Origin: Caballeronia ptereochthonis
GTDB lineage: Bacteria > Pseudomonadota > Gammaproteobacteria > Burkholderiales > Burkholderiaceae
Assembly (NCBI RefSeq): GCF_001545075.1
Contig: NZ_FCOB02000014.1
Location: forward strand, 124,001 to 188,000
Direction of reading: 5' to 3'
Length of the DNA stretch: 64,000 nt
The notes under the pieces are model-generated. The model made no database searches. It was not told the DNA's origin and saw only the letters and a program-made list of their open reading frames with translations. Made by a program: the position numbers and the translations under genes. Position 1 is the first letter of the stretch. Each line of letters starts with the position of its first letter. Below, one piece after another: positions 1 through 8,510 of the stretch.

Positions 1-1
1 C

Positions 2-178
2 TTCGAGGACTACGACCTGAGCCTGCGCACGCGGGATATCGCCCGCATCGCCTATGTGCCGTCCGTGCGCATCCTGCATCACGGCGGCGGCGCGGCGAAG
101 AAGGGCTCGGTGCACATCAAGCTTTTCGTCACGTCGGCGTGCAGGTTCTTCAACCGCTTCGGCTGGAAATGGCTATGA
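2..178 (+). CDS. Glycosyltransferase family 2, C-terminal fragment
   Basis: The 5' part lies outside the window; 58 codons to a TGA remain. The tail opens with FEDYDLSLRTR, which fits the (E/D)D-x-D-L-S-x-R acceptor-side motif of GT2 rhamnosyltransferase-like enzymes. It continues with a HHGGGAAKKGS stretch and an aromatic C-terminus ending FGWKWL. Family knowledge suggests transfer of a sugar from a nucleotide donor during O-antigen assembly at the inner face of the membrane. The stop codon overlaps the ATG of the following epimerase gene in an ATGA arrangement, so the two are translationally coupled. By position before WbiG/H/I-like genes it may be a WbiF-type transferase, but donor and acceptor cannot be read from the fragment. 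Confidence 0.75.
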   Translation, partial: FEDYDLSLRTRDIARIAYVPSVRILHHGGGAAKKGSVHIKLFVTSACRFFNRFGWKWL

Positions 179-1164
179 GCGCGTCGGACGGACGCATTGC
201 GATGACTGGCGCGAACGGCTTCGTCGGCCGCGCGGTGAGCCGCGCCTTGCTCGCTCGCGGCATCGCGGCGACGGGTCTCGTGCGGCGCGGCTCGGCTTGC
301 GAGCCGGGCGTCGATGCGCGCTACATCGACGGGCTCGATGCCATCGCCCCCGAAGCGTTCGAAGGCTGCGACGCCGTGATCCATCTCGCCGCGCGCGTGC
401 ACGTGATGCGCGATGCCGCCGCGCAGACGCAATCGGCGTCGCGGGCGCAGGCGGTGCTCGAAGCCTACCGGGAGACCAACGTCGACGGCGCGCTCGCCAC
501 CGCCGAGGCGGCGCGGCGCGCCGGCGTCACGCGCTTCGTCCTGATGAGCAGCATCAAGGCGCTCGGCGAGAGCGACCCGGGGCGTCCTTTCACCGAAGAC
601 GACGAACGGCGCCCGCCCGATGCCTACGGCGTCTCGAAGGCCGAAGCCGAGGTCCGGCTGCTCGAGTTCGGCAGCCGCACCGGAATGGAGGTCGTCGTCG
701 TGCGACCGCCGCTCGTCTACGGTCCCGGCGTGCGCGCCAACTTTCTCGCGATGATGAACGCGATCGCGCGCGGCCTGCCGCTTCCGCTCGGCGCGATCGA
801 CGCGCGGCGCAGTCTCGTCAGCGTCGACAATCTGGCGAGCGCGGCGATCGAGTGCGCGCGCAATCCGGCCGCCGCCGGCCGCGTGTTTCATGTGACCGAC
901 GGCGAGGACCCGAGCGTCGCCGGGCTCGCGCGCAAGCTGGGCGAGCATCTCGGCAAGCCGGCGCGGCTCGTTTCCGTGCCGGCGGGCGTGTTGCGCGGCG
1001 CGGCGCGCCTGGCCGGCAAGACGGCGCAGATCGAGCGGCTGACGGGAAGTTTGCGCGTCGATTCCAGCCGCATCCGCGACACGCTCGGCTGGCGGGCGCC
1101 TCAATCGCTCGACCAGGGGCTGGCCGCCACGGCCGCCTGGTATCGCTCGACGCGCGGGCGCTAG
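175..1164 (+). CDS. wbiG: NAD-dependent nucleotide-sugar epimerase/dehydratase (WbiG-like)
   Basis: A 329-residue extended short-chain dehydrogenase. The N-terminus has the Rossmann glycine motif TGANGFVGRAV. The catalytic YxxxK is seen as YGVSK (Tyr151, Lys155), preceded by a serine strand LMSSIKALGE. Proteins of this type reduce or epimerise C4 of UDP-hexoses to make O-antigen precursors; this one resembles the WbpV/WbiG group. ATG 175 was chosen because it overlaps the upstream TGA. An ATG at 169 is also possible, and an in-frame ATG at 139 lies deep inside the upstream gene and is unlikely. It is followed by a WecA-like and a WbpM-like gene, the order wbiG-wbiH-wbiI known from Burkholderia O-antigen clusters. 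The exact substrate is inferred, not shown. Confidence 0.85.
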   Translation: MSASDGRIAMTGANGFVGRAVSRALLARGIAATGLVRRGSACEPGVDARYIDGLDAIAPEAFEGCDAVIHLAARVHVMRDAAAQTQSASRAQAVLEAYRETNVDGALATAEAARRAGVTRFVLMSSIKALGESDPGRPFTEDDERRPPDAYGVSKAEAEVRLLEFGSRTGMEVVVVRPPLVYGPGVRANFLAMMNAIARGLPLPLGAIDARRSLVSVDNLASAAIECARNPAAAGRVFHVTDGEDPSVAGLARKLGEHLGKPARLVSVPAGVLRGAARLAGKTAQIERLTGSLRVDSSRIRDTLGWRAPQSLDQGLAATAAWYRSTRGR

Positions 1165-1400
1165 GCGCCACGCAAATCGCCCGACTCCGCGCGGCTTGCG
1201 CGAAGAAATCCGCGCTGCGGCCGGGCGCCGGCGAGTATATATCCTGCAAGCTTGCCGCCCGCGCTGTCAGCCCGATTTTCATTATTTGTCAGACGTTTAA
1301 AAGTAAACCGGGCCAGCATTCGCGTATCCTTTAGGGTTTTGCCGAGCGAAAATCCGTCAGGACGACGGGCGCTCGTCGCTTCGACCACCGATACTCCAGC

Positions 1401-2426
1401 ATGCCGTTTTCGTTTCTTGAAGCTTCGCCGCCGATTGCCGCGATCCTGGTTGCGGCATTGGCCTTTGTCGCGTGCGCGCTGATTCTTCAGACGCTTGTCC
1501 GCACCGGCCTCGCGTGGCGTCTCGCCACCGACATCCCCAACGAGCGCTCGCTCCACGAGCGGCCCACGCCGCGCGTCGGCGGCTGGGGCATCGTGCCGGT
1601 CGCGGTGATCGCACTGCTGGTCACGGCGCCGTCGATGTGGCTCGTCGCCGCCTGCGCGGTGTTTCTCGCCGCCGTCTCGCAGATCGACGACCGTCGCGGC
1701 CTGCCGGCGCGCGTGCGCTTCGCCGCGCATCTGGTGGCGGTCGCGGTCGTGATCGTCGCGCATCCGGCGGACGCGCCCTGGTGGGCGCTCGCCATCGTCG
1801 GCTTTCTGATGCTGTGGCTCGTCAATCTTTACAACTTCATGGACGGTTCGGACGGTCTCGCGGGCGGCATGGCGCTTTTCGGCTTCGGCGGCTATGCCCT
1901 GGCTGCGCTCGCCGGACCCGCGTCCGATCTGGCGCTGGGTCTCGCGAGCGCGGGAATCGCGGGCGCCGCCGCGGGCTTTCTGACCCTGAATTTCCATCCG
2001 GCACGGATTTTTCTTGGTGATGCCGGGTCTATTCCCTTGGGATTTCTCGCCGGCGCGTTCGGGTATTGGGGCTGGCAAACGGGCGTGTGGCCCGTGTGGT
2101 TTCCGGCATTGATTTTTTCGCCGTTCATCGGGGACGCGTCCGTGACGCTGCTGCGGCGTCTCGCGCGGGGCGAAAAATTCTGGCAGGCGCATCGGGAGCA
2201 CTACTATCAACGCATGGTGCGCCTGGGAATGGGCCATGCGCGCACCGCACTCGTATGGTATTTGCTCATGCTGGCGGGCATAATCCTCGCCAACTGGGCG
2301 CTGCGGTTTTCCTTCATGGGTCAGTGGGGCGCAGTCGCGGGCTGGGCAGTCGTGGTTGTGGCAGCGGGCGCGGTGGTCGACGCGCGTTGGCGGCGTCATG
2401 AGGCGCGCCATTCTGAACAATCTTGA
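1401..2426 (+). CDS. wbiH: Undecaprenyl-phosphate glycosyl-1-phosphate transferase (MraY/WecA family, WbiH-like)
   Basis: A 341-residue polytopic membrane protein of the WecA/WbpL family. These enzymes start O-antigen by moving a HexNAc-1-phosphate from UDP-sugar to undecaprenyl phosphate. Family marks in order are NERSLHERPTPRVGG at about 47-61, the QIDD acidic pair at 94-97, NLYNFMDGSDGLAGG at 142-156 (Mg and catalytic Asp), FLGDAGSIPLGF at 204-215, and the cytoplasmic HREHYYQR loop near 264-271. Hydrophobic stretches fit about ten transmembrane helices. A 236-bp gap precedes it, so it may have its own promoter. Its stop is 12 bp from the next start, suggesting an operon with the 4,6-dehydratase. 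UDP-GalNAc, UDP-GlcNAc or UDP-QuiNAc cannot be told apart here. Confidence 0.88.
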   Translation: MPFSFLEASPPIAAILVAALAFVACALILQTLVRTGLAWRLATDIPNERSLHERPTPRVGGWGIVPVAVIALLVTAPSMWLVAACAVFLAAVSQIDDRRGLPARVRFAAHLVAVAVVIVAHPADAPWWALAIVGFLMLWLVNLYNFMDGSDGLAGGMALFGFGGYALAALAGPASDLALGLASAGIAGAAAGFLTLNFHPARIFLGDAGSIPLGFLAGAFGYWGWQTGVWPVWFPALIFSPFIGDASVTLLRRLARGEKFWQAHREHYYQRMVRLGMGHARTALVWYLLMLAGIILANWALRFSFMGQWGAVAGWAVVVVAAGAVVDARWRRHEARHSEQS

Positions 2427-2438
2427 GGGTCCGTGCTG

Positions 2439-4337
2439 ATGAATCGAATAAAAGCTTCGTGGCTATCGGCAGGCGCGTTCGTCTTCGATCTGGTCGCCGT
2501 CGTCGGCTCCTGGCTTGCCGCTTACGTCATTCGCTTCAACGGAACCGTGCCGCACGACTTCCGTGAGGGCGCGCTCGCCGCGCTCGTCTGGGTGTTGCCG
2601 GTGTATGCCGTCGTCTTCCGCATGTTCGGCCTCTATCGCGGCATGTGGGTGTTCGCGAGCCTGCCGGACCTCATGCGCATCTCCAAGTCCATCGCGGTGG
2701 GCGCGCTCGTCGTCATGGTGGGCGCGGTGATGTCGCAACCCACGCCCGTCATTCCGCGCTCGGTGCTGATCGTCTCGCCGCTTCTGCTGTTCCTCGCGAT
2801 GGGCGGCGCGCGCGCGCTCTATCGCGCGGGCAAGGAGTTCTATCTGTACGGCGGCCTCGTCGGCCAGGGCAAGCCCGTGATCGTGCTCGGCGCGGGCACG
2901 GCCGGCGCGATGCTCGCGCGCGAGCTGTCGCGTTCGAGCGAGTGGCGCCTCGTCGGCCTGCTCGACGACGATCCCGCCAAGCAGGGACGCGAAGTGCTCG
3001 GTCACAAGGTGCTCGGCCCGTTCGGCGACCTGCCGCGCTTCGCCGAGCAACTGAAAACCGACTACGTGATCATCGCGATTCCGTCAGCCTCGGTCGAGGA
3101 GCAGCGGCGCGTCGCCACGCTGTGCGTGCGCGCGGGCGTCAAGGTGATGGTGCTGCCCGCGCTCAGTCAACTGACGCAGGGCGAGGGCGGCTTCCTGTCG
3201 CGCGTGCGCCAGATCGACCTCGAAGACCTGCTCGGCCGCGAGCCGGTGAAGATCGACATGCCGCACGTCGAGCAACTGCTGCACGGGCGCGTCGTGATGG
3301 TGACCGGCGCGGGCGGCTCGATCGGCTCCGAGCTGTGCCGCCAGATCCTGCGTTTCTCACCCGCGCAGCTGATCGCCTACGATCTCAGCGAGTACGCGAT
3401 GTATCGCCTCATCGAGGAGCTGCACGAGAAGTTTCCGGAGTGCTCGGTGATTCCCGTTGTCGGCGACGCGAAGGATTCGCTCCTGCTCGACCAGACCATG
3501 GCGCGCTTCACGCCGCACATCGTCTTCCATGCGGCGGCCTACAAGCACGTCCCGCTGATGGAAGAGCAGAACGCCTGGCAGGCCGTGCGCAACAACGTGC
3601 TCGGCACGCTGCGCGTCGCGCGCGCGGCGATCCGCCACGACGTGCGCCACTTCGTGCTGATTTCCACCGACAAGGCCGTCAATCCGACCAATGTGATGGG
3701 CGCATCCAAGCGTCTCGCCGAGATGGCGTGCCAGGCGCTGCAGCAGGCTGCGCCGCGCACGCAGTTCGAGACCGTGCGCTTCGGCAACGTGCTCGGCAGC
3801 GCCGGCAGCGTGATTCCGAAGTTCCAGCAGCAGATCTCGAGGGGCGGCCCCGTCACGGTCACGCATCCGGAAATCACGCGCTTCTTCATGACGATTCCCG
3901 AGGCCGCGCAGCTCGTACTGCAGGCATCGAGCATGGGGCGCGGCGGCGAGATCTTCATTCTCGACATGGGCCAGCCGGTGAAGATCGTCGATCTCGCGCG
4001 CGACCTGATCCGTCTCTACGGCTACTCGGAGGAGCAGATCCGCATCGTGTTCACGGGTCTGCGACCGGGCGAGAAGCTCTACGAGGAACTGCTCGCCGAC
4101 GACGAAACCACCACCCGCACGCCGCATCCGAAGCTGCGTATCGCGCGGGCGCGCGGCGTGCCGGACAACTTCATCGACGAACTCCTGCCGTGGCTCATGC
4201 AGCATCGCGTGCTTTCCGACGATGAAGTGCGCCGCGACCTGCGCCGCTGGGTGCCGGAGTATCAGACGGCGACGCTGCCGGTGCTGCAGAGCGTGCAGGT
4301 TGCCAAGGCGGCAAACGAGCGCGGTGCGGTGGGCTGA
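2439..4337 (+). CDS. wbiI: Membrane nucleotide-sugar 4,6-dehydratase (WbpM/CapD family, WbiI-like)
   Basis: A 632-residue protein with four N-terminal transmembrane helices, a first nucleotide-binding domain (VIVLGAGTAGAML) and a second, catalytic SDR domain starting at VMVTGAGGSIGSELCRQIL. The active-site region TDKAVNPTNVMGASKR has methionine (Met420) where other SDRs have tyrosine, followed by Lys424. This Ser-Met-Lys arrangement is typical of WbpM-like UDP-GlcNAc 4,6-dehydratases and is not a defect. It makes the 4-keto-6-deoxy intermediate that a partner such as WbiG reduces. An in-frame GTG at 2433 is possible, but ATG 2439 sits about 8 bp after GAGGGT, which is better spaced. It ends the O-antigen run proper. 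Confidence 0.92.
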   Translation: MNRIKASWLSAGAFVFDLVAVVGSWLAAYVIRFNGTVPHDFREGALAALVWVLPVYAVVFRMFGLYRGMWVFASLPDLMRISKSIAVGALVVMVGAVMSQPTPVIPRSVLIVSPLLLFLAMGGARALYRAGKEFYLYGGLVGQGKPVIVLGAGTAGAMLARELSRSSEWRLVGLLDDDPAKQGREVLGHKVLGPFGDLPRFAEQLKTDYVIIAIPSASVEEQRRVATLCVRAGVKVMVLPALSQLTQGEGGFLSRVRQIDLEDLLGREPVKIDMPHVEQLLHGRVVMVTGAGGSIGSELCRQILRFSPAQLIAYDLSEYAMYRLIEELHEKFPECSVIPVVGDAKDSLLLDQTMARFTPHIVFHAAAYKHVPLMEEQNAWQAVRNNVLGTLRVARAAIRHDVRHFVLISTDKAVNPTNVMGASKRLAEMACQALQQAAPRTQFETVRFGNVLGSAGSVIPKFQQQISRGGPVTVTHPEITRFFMTIPEAAQLVLQASSMGRGGEIFILDMGQPVKIVDLARDLIRLYGYSEEQIRIVFTGLRPGEKLYEELLADDETTTRTPHPKLRIARARGVPDNFIDELLPWLMQHRVLSDDEVRRDLRRWVPEYQTATLPVLQSVQVAKAANERGAVG

Positions 4338-4354
4338 GCGCGTCGAGGGCACGC

Positions 4355-5404
4355 ATGACGACGCTCGATGAAGTCCATGCGCTGACCCACGCGGGCTCGC
4401 TGTTGTCGCGAAACGGCGAGATCGTTGCGCCGTACGATCTGGAAGTCGCGCCCGGCGATGCATCCGGCTTTTCACCTTTGGGCCGTGGCATTCTCAATGC
4501 GGGCCGCGAGCCGTTCGAAGCGGACTATGCGGGCGCGCGCCGCGTTCATCTCGTCAATGCCTTCGGGGTCACGCTCGGCGATTCGATCATCGGCTTGTCC
4601 GCGCTCTTTGCCGTGAAGCGCCGCCATCCGCATCTTGCCTTCACCGTCTATCGCCCGGCGCGCGCGCCGTACTACGTGAAGCGTCTCTATGAACTGGCCG
4701 CGCCGCTGTTCGGCGCGATCGTCGATTTGCCGGTGCCGCTCGCGAGCCTTCCGGACGATGAACTCAAGATCGACATCGGCAATCAGCTGTTCTGGACGCG
4801 CTTCGCGTCCATGCCGATGATCGATTTCTTTCTGTGGGCGCTGGGCGTCGCGCCGGAAAGCGTCGCCGCCGCCGACAAGCGCAATCGCTGGCTCGCGGAC
4901 GTGCCCCTGCCTGCGCCGGCGAGCGAGCCGTACGCGTTGTTCTGTCCGGACGCGAGCACGCCGGTGCGCAGCATTCCCGCGTCCGTGAGAGCGCGCATCG
5001 TCGCGCGGCTCGCGGATGAAACCGGCTTCGCCGTTTATGGCTTCGGCGCGGTCGATCATCCGCGCTATCGCGATATCGCGCCGCTTTCCGCCGACACGAC
5101 GGACTTCCTCGCGTGGATCCGACACGCGCGCTATCTGGTGACGGCGGACACGGCGGCCCTGCACGCCGCGGCCGGCTTCGACGTGCCGACGACCGCGTTC
5201 TTCACGACGATCCCCGCGCACATGCGCGCGCGCGATTACGCGAACTGCATCGCGGTCGAACTGGGCTTGCCGCATTTGCGCGGCATTCATGCGAGCGCGC
5301 GGGCGGCGGATCTGGACGCGCTGGAACGCGTGTATCGCGAATACGACTGGCGTGCGATGCCGCTCGCGCGCGGCGCGTCGGAAGCGGCGTCGGGCCTCGT
5401 GTGA
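4355..5404 (+). CDS. GT9-like glycosyltransferase (heptosyltransferase-related)
   Basis: A 349-residue protein beginning 17 bp after the WbiI-like gene, so probably cotranscribed. The N-terminal half has FGVTLGDSIIGLSALFAVKR, resembling the 'GDxxxxxPxLxAL+' start of GT9 enzymes. The C-terminal half has YLVTADTAALHAAAGFDVP, which matches the 'D(T/S)gxxHlAaAxxxP' donor site of heptosyltransferases. The segment before the first motif (about 60 residues) is longer than in WaaC or WaaF. Function is inferred as transfer of a sugar onto an O-antigen or core acceptor at the cytoplasmic face of the membrane. It could also be a degenerate GT9 member without activity. The next gene converges, with only 4 bp between the two stop codons. 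Confidence 0.7.
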   Translation: MTTLDEVHALTHAGSLLSRNGEIVAPYDLEVAPGDASGFSPLGRGILNAGREPFEADYAGARRVHLVNAFGVTLGDSIIGLSALFAVKRRHPHLAFTVYRPARAPYYVKRLYELAAPLFGAIVDLPVPLASLPDDELKIDIGNQLFWTRFASMPMIDFFLWALGVAPESVAAADKRNRWLADVPLPAPASEPYALFCPDASTPVRSIPASVRARIVARLADETGFAVYGFGAVDHPRYRDIAPLSADTTDFLAWIRHARYLVTADTAALHAAAGFDVPTTAFFTTIPAHMRARDYANCIAVELGLPHLRGIHASARAADLDALERVYREYDWRAMPLARGASEAASGLV

Positions 5405-5408
5405 GCGC

Positions 5409-6332
5409 TCAGCCCGTCTTGCCGTCGACCTGGAAAGACGGCAGCCGGTTGTAAAGCTCCGCGACCCAGTCGATGAACACGCGCACGCGGCGCGGCTGAT
5501 GGCGATTGGCCGCATACAGCACCGACACCACGCGCGGATACGACGGATACTCCTGCAGCACTTGCTTGAGCGCGCCGCTTTTCACGAGCGGATCGAGCGT
5601 GTAGCTGGAGCTCTGGATCAGGCCGAGTCCCGAGACGCCGGCGGCGATATACGAATCGCCGTCGTTGACCGCGATCTTGTGCTTCATCGCGATGATGCGC
5701 GTTTCGCCATCGACGACGAATTCCCAGTTGCGCACGCGCCCCGAGTTGTTCAGCACGTAGCCGACGGCGAGATGCTGGTCGAGCTCGTCGAGGGTCTTCG
5801 GCTCGCCGTGCTTTTCGATGTATTCGGGCGATGCGCACGTGATCTGCGTGTACGCGCCGATGCGCTTCGCCACGAGCCCGACATCGCCGACCGCGCCCAC
5901 GCGCACGACGCAATCGACCGCTTCCTCGACGAGATCCACTTGCCGGTCGGTGAGCAGCAGCTCGACGCCGATGTCCGGGTAGGCAGTGAAGAATTCGGGC
6001 AGCGCGGGAATGATCGTGTTCTTCGCCATCACCTGGGGCAGGCTGACTTTCACGTTGCCCTTGGGACTCAGTTTCGAATGCGACAGCGATGCTTCCATGT
6101 CGTCCACTTCGCCCAGCACGCGCACGCAGCGCTCGTAATAGGCTTCGCCGTCCTCGGTGATGCTGATGCTGCGCGTCGTGCGGTTGATGAGGCGCGCGCC
6201 CAGATGCGCCTCGAGCGCCTGCAGCGTGCGTGACACGCTGGCGGGAGGCAGGCGCAGGGCGTCGGCGGCCTTGGAGAAACTGCCCGCCTCGACGACCCGC
6301 GCGAATACTTTCATTGCAAGGAAGCGATCCAT
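5409..6332 (-). CDS. LysR-family transcriptional regulator
   Basis: A 307-residue LysR-type regulator. The winged helix-turn-helix is at the N-terminus, with SFSKAADALRLPPASVSRTL at about residues 18-37, followed by LEAHLGARLINRTTRSISIT. The substrate-binding domain begins near SPKGNVKVSLPQVMAK and contains VDCVVRVGAVGDVGLVAKRIG, placing it in the CrgA-like group common in Burkholderia. It lies convergent with the O-antigen run and tandem with a PAP2 gene whose stop is about 150 bp upstream of its start. No inducer or target can be named from sequence, and there is no divergently transcribed neighbour, so the usual rule for guessing a LysR target does not help. Confidence 0.9.
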   Translation of the reverse strand: MDRFLAMKVFARVVEAGSFSKAADALRLPPASVSRTLQALEAHLGARLINRTTRSISITEDGEAYYERCVRVLGEVDDMEASLSHSKLSPKGNVKVSLPQVMAKNTIIPALPEFFTAYPDIGVELLLTDRQVDLVEEAVDCVVRVGAVGDVGLVAKRIGAYTQITCASPEYIEKHGEPKTLDELDQHLAVGYVLNNSGRVRNWEFVVDGETRIIAMKHKIAVNDGDSYIAAGVSGLGLIQSSSYTLDPLVKSGALKQVLQEYPSYPRVVSVLYAANRHQPRRVRVFIDWVAELYNRLPSFQVDGKTG

Positions 6333-6484
6333 GCTCGGGGTCCGGAAACGTGATCGCGCGCGAGCGAATGCGCGCGTGAAGGGTGAGCCTGCCTTTTCAA
6401 GCGACGATCATACTTAAGATCGCCCGCGCACGCGCCGCGAGTGAACACGGCGCCGCGCGGAAACGGGAGGGGTCACCCGGCGTC

Positions 6485-7072
6485 TCAGAGCCCGAGTCCC
6501 TGGCAGAGCCACCAGGAGTAGTGTTCGATCATCCGCTGGAACGGCGCGTGATGGCCGTAGGCGATCGACGACACGGCAAGCAGCCCCGCGCCCGCGACCA
6601 GCGCGCGCGGCATCTTGCGCGGCTTGTCGAAGACGCGCAGCAGAAGCAGGGCGGCGATGACCGCGCCGAGCAGCCAGCCGGCGACGACTTCGGCGGGCGT
6701 ATGCGCGTCCTGCATGATGCGGCTCGCGCCGATCGCCGCCGCCAGCGCGAGGCCGCCCACCGCGCCCAAGCGGTACCAGCCGCCGCCGAAGCCGCCGAAG
6801 AGGAGTCCGCCGGCCACCGTATAGATCGACGCGGCGAGCATCGTGTGACCGCTGATCATGCGCAGTTGAATGGCGGAGAATTCGATGCCGCAGCCGGCGT
6901 AGAGAATCTTCGAGAGCCCGACGAGCCCCATGCCCGCCGCGAGCAGCACGGCCCAGCGCACGGCGAGGCGCATGTCGACCGAACGCAGCCAGAGCGCGCA
7001 GCCGAGCGCGAGCGGCAGCAGGAGCGCCGCGTCGCCGAGATTCGAAAGAGTCCAGAGTACCTTTGTTTCCAT
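6485..7072 (-). CDS. PAP2-family phosphatase, membrane protein
   Basis: A 195-residue protein with five or six hydrophobic helices and a split phosphatase signature: ISGHTMLAA (the PSGH-like part, with Ile for Pro) and SRIMQDAHTPAE. The first KxxxxxxRP motif of classical type-2 phosphatidic acid phosphatases is not evident, and the last motif has Glu where many members have Asp. Likely action is at the periplasmic face on a lipid phosphate or undecaprenyl pyrophosphate, which would suit a surface-glycan region, but this is inference. ATG 7072 was chosen because the protein becomes hydrophobic and family-like from METKVLWTLS; the longer reading frame upstream is arginine-rich and runs antisense to the end of the adjacent regulator. 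Confidence 0.75.
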   Translation of the reverse strand: METKVLWTLSNLGDAALLLPLALGCALWLRSVDMRLAVRWAVLLAAGMGLVGLSKILYAGCGIEFSAIQLRMISGHTMLAASIYTVAGGLLFGGFGGGWYRLGAVGGLALAAAIGASRIMQDAHTPAEVVAGWLLGAVIAALLLLRVFDKPRKMPRALVAGAGLLAVSSIAYGHHAPFQRMIEHYSWWLCQGLGL

Positions 7073-7115
7073 ACGTATCCGTTGTAGGTAACCTCGCGGG
7101 CGCTGACGAACCCGC

Positions 7116-8186
7116 TTACGAGCCGTCGTCCTGCCTGCGGCGGCCCGCCATCCGGTATTCGGTCGGCGAGATCGACAGCCGTTTGCGAAAGATCTTCGCG
7201 AGGCCATCGCCGCTGCCCGCGCCGCAGCGCCGCGCGATCTTGTCCACCGGCAGATCGGTCGATGCGAGCAGCATGCAGCTCGCATCGAGCCTCGCGCGCA
7301 ACAAATATTCCGACGGCGTGAGCCCGATCTGCGCCTTGAAGCGGCGCAGGAAATTGCGTTCGCTCATCGCCGCGACCCGCGCCGCATCCGTGATCGAGAT
7401 CGGCCGCACATAGTTTTCGCGGATCCAGCGCGCGGCCGCATCGATCTTCTGGCGCACGCCGCCGCTATCGGTGTCGTCGAGCACGGTGGCGAGCTTCTGC
7501 CACGCGCCCGGAATCGAGCGCTCCGACACTTCGCGCGCGATTGCCGCGCCGTGATCGCGCTTGATGATCGACAGCGCCGCCGCGATCGGACCCTTCGGGT
7601 CGTCGAGCGTGAGTGTCTGCTCGGCGATGAAGCGCGGGTTCGATATGCCGGGCAAGAACGCCGGCGAGAGCACGGGCGCCGCCGGTTCCTCGGCAAAATC
7701 GAGCGAGCGGTTCTGTAGCGTCAGGTTGGCCGCGGCGAGGATGTGCGCGCCTTCGCCGATCGCCTTGATGAACGGAATCTTCGGCGCCACGCGCCCGAGC
7801 CGCTTTCTCAGCAACGCATCGTGACGTGCGCGCCGCGCGCCTTCGCCGCCGGCGATGAACAGCGCGTCGCACTCGTTCATCCAGCGCGTTTCGAGGCTTT
7901 CGGTCCAGATGCGCATCGAGCAGCTGCTCGCCACGCTGCCACCTTCACTCGACAAAAACAGCAGCGAATAGTTCGGCGTGCACCAGCGCTCGCCGGCGTC
8001 CGCGGGCACGCGAACCTGATTGGCGAGCGAGAAGACCTCGGAGATCGAACTGACCTCGACGAGCGAAAAGTCCTCGAAGATCAGAATGCCGATCCGCTTT
8101 GCCGTACTGGCCATGTCGGCGGGCGGCGTGTCGGGCGCGACTCCTCGCACGACCTGAAGCCTGCCCATCCCATTGGCATATACCAT
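7116..8186 (-). CDS. GlxA-type AraC-family transcriptional regulator (EPS-flanking copy 1)
   Basis: A 356-residue regulator with an N-terminal DJ-1/PfpI-like (GATase1) domain beginning at KRIGILIFEDFSLVEVSSI. A C-terminal AraC DNA-binding domain carries two helix-turn-helices, MSERNFLRRFKAQIGLTPSEY and LPVDKIARRCGAG. The start at 8186 is preceded by GGGAGA at a 5-bp spacing, and the N-terminus MVYAN matches MPYAN in the paralogous regulator at 13672-14673, which supports both starts. It is divergent from galU across a 324-bp gap. The position at one edge of the EPS locus suggests control of that locus. The ligand is unknown. Confidence 0.88.
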   Translation of the reverse strand: MVYANGMGRLQVVRGVAPDTPPADMASTAKRIGILIFEDFSLVEVSSISEVFSLANQVRVPADAGERWCTPNYSLLFLSSEGGSVASSCSMRIWTESLETRWMNECDALFIAGGEGARRARHDALLRKRLGRVAPKIPFIKAIGEGAHILAAANLTLQNRSLDFAEEPAAPVLSPAFLPGISNPRFIAEQTLTLDDPKGPIAAALSIIKRDHGAAIAREVSERSIPGAWQKLATVLDDTDSGGVRQKIDAAARWIRENYVRPISITDAARVAAMSERNFLRRFKAQIGLTPSEYLLRARLDASCMLLASTDLPVDKIARRCGAGSGDGLAKIFRKRLSISPTEYRMAGRRRQDDGS

Positions 8187-8510
8187 CGACTTCTCCCAGT
8201 CGACCGGAGTTGACGCTTCGACGCCTGCGCCGGTCACATGCAACGAAGTTGCCGGATTCCCCGAAAGGAACGCAAGGAGCGGGAAAGTGAGCTCACATGC
8301 GTCGCACTATACGCGGCAGGCAACATTCGCCGCGCGTCGAGTCGGATAATGACGAACTGTTGGCAGATGATTTCGATATTCGAGGGATAAGCTCCCCTTA
8401 TTCCTGTCGTCTGACGAAACGGGCGATGTGAACGGACAAGAAGAGGCGTGTCACGAACGCTCCACGACGCGTCGCGCACGCCAATCGCTACCATCAGACG
8501 AGGTGAGCCG
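8187..8510. promoter_or_regulatory. Divergent intergenic region between GlxA-type regulator and galU
   Basis: This 324-bp stretch has no convincing gene. It is AT-richer than the flanking genes, especially 8340-8420, and must hold promoters for the regulator (leftwards) and galU (rightwards). An imperfect dyad, GGGATAAG followed four bases later by CTTATTCC, lies near 8381-8404 and could be an operator. No clean -35/-10 pair could be assigned by eye. The galU ribosome site GAGGTGA is at about 8500-8506. Confidence 0.4.

Noticed and set aside
54-1334. Long arginine-rich reading frame overlapping the WbiG-like gene
   Set aside because: Composition is that of a high-GC shadow frame; the epimerase frame carries the real motifs.
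2433-2438. GTG 2433 as start of the WbiI-like gene
   Set aside because: Only about 3 bp from the GAGGGT site; ATG 2439 has normal spacing.
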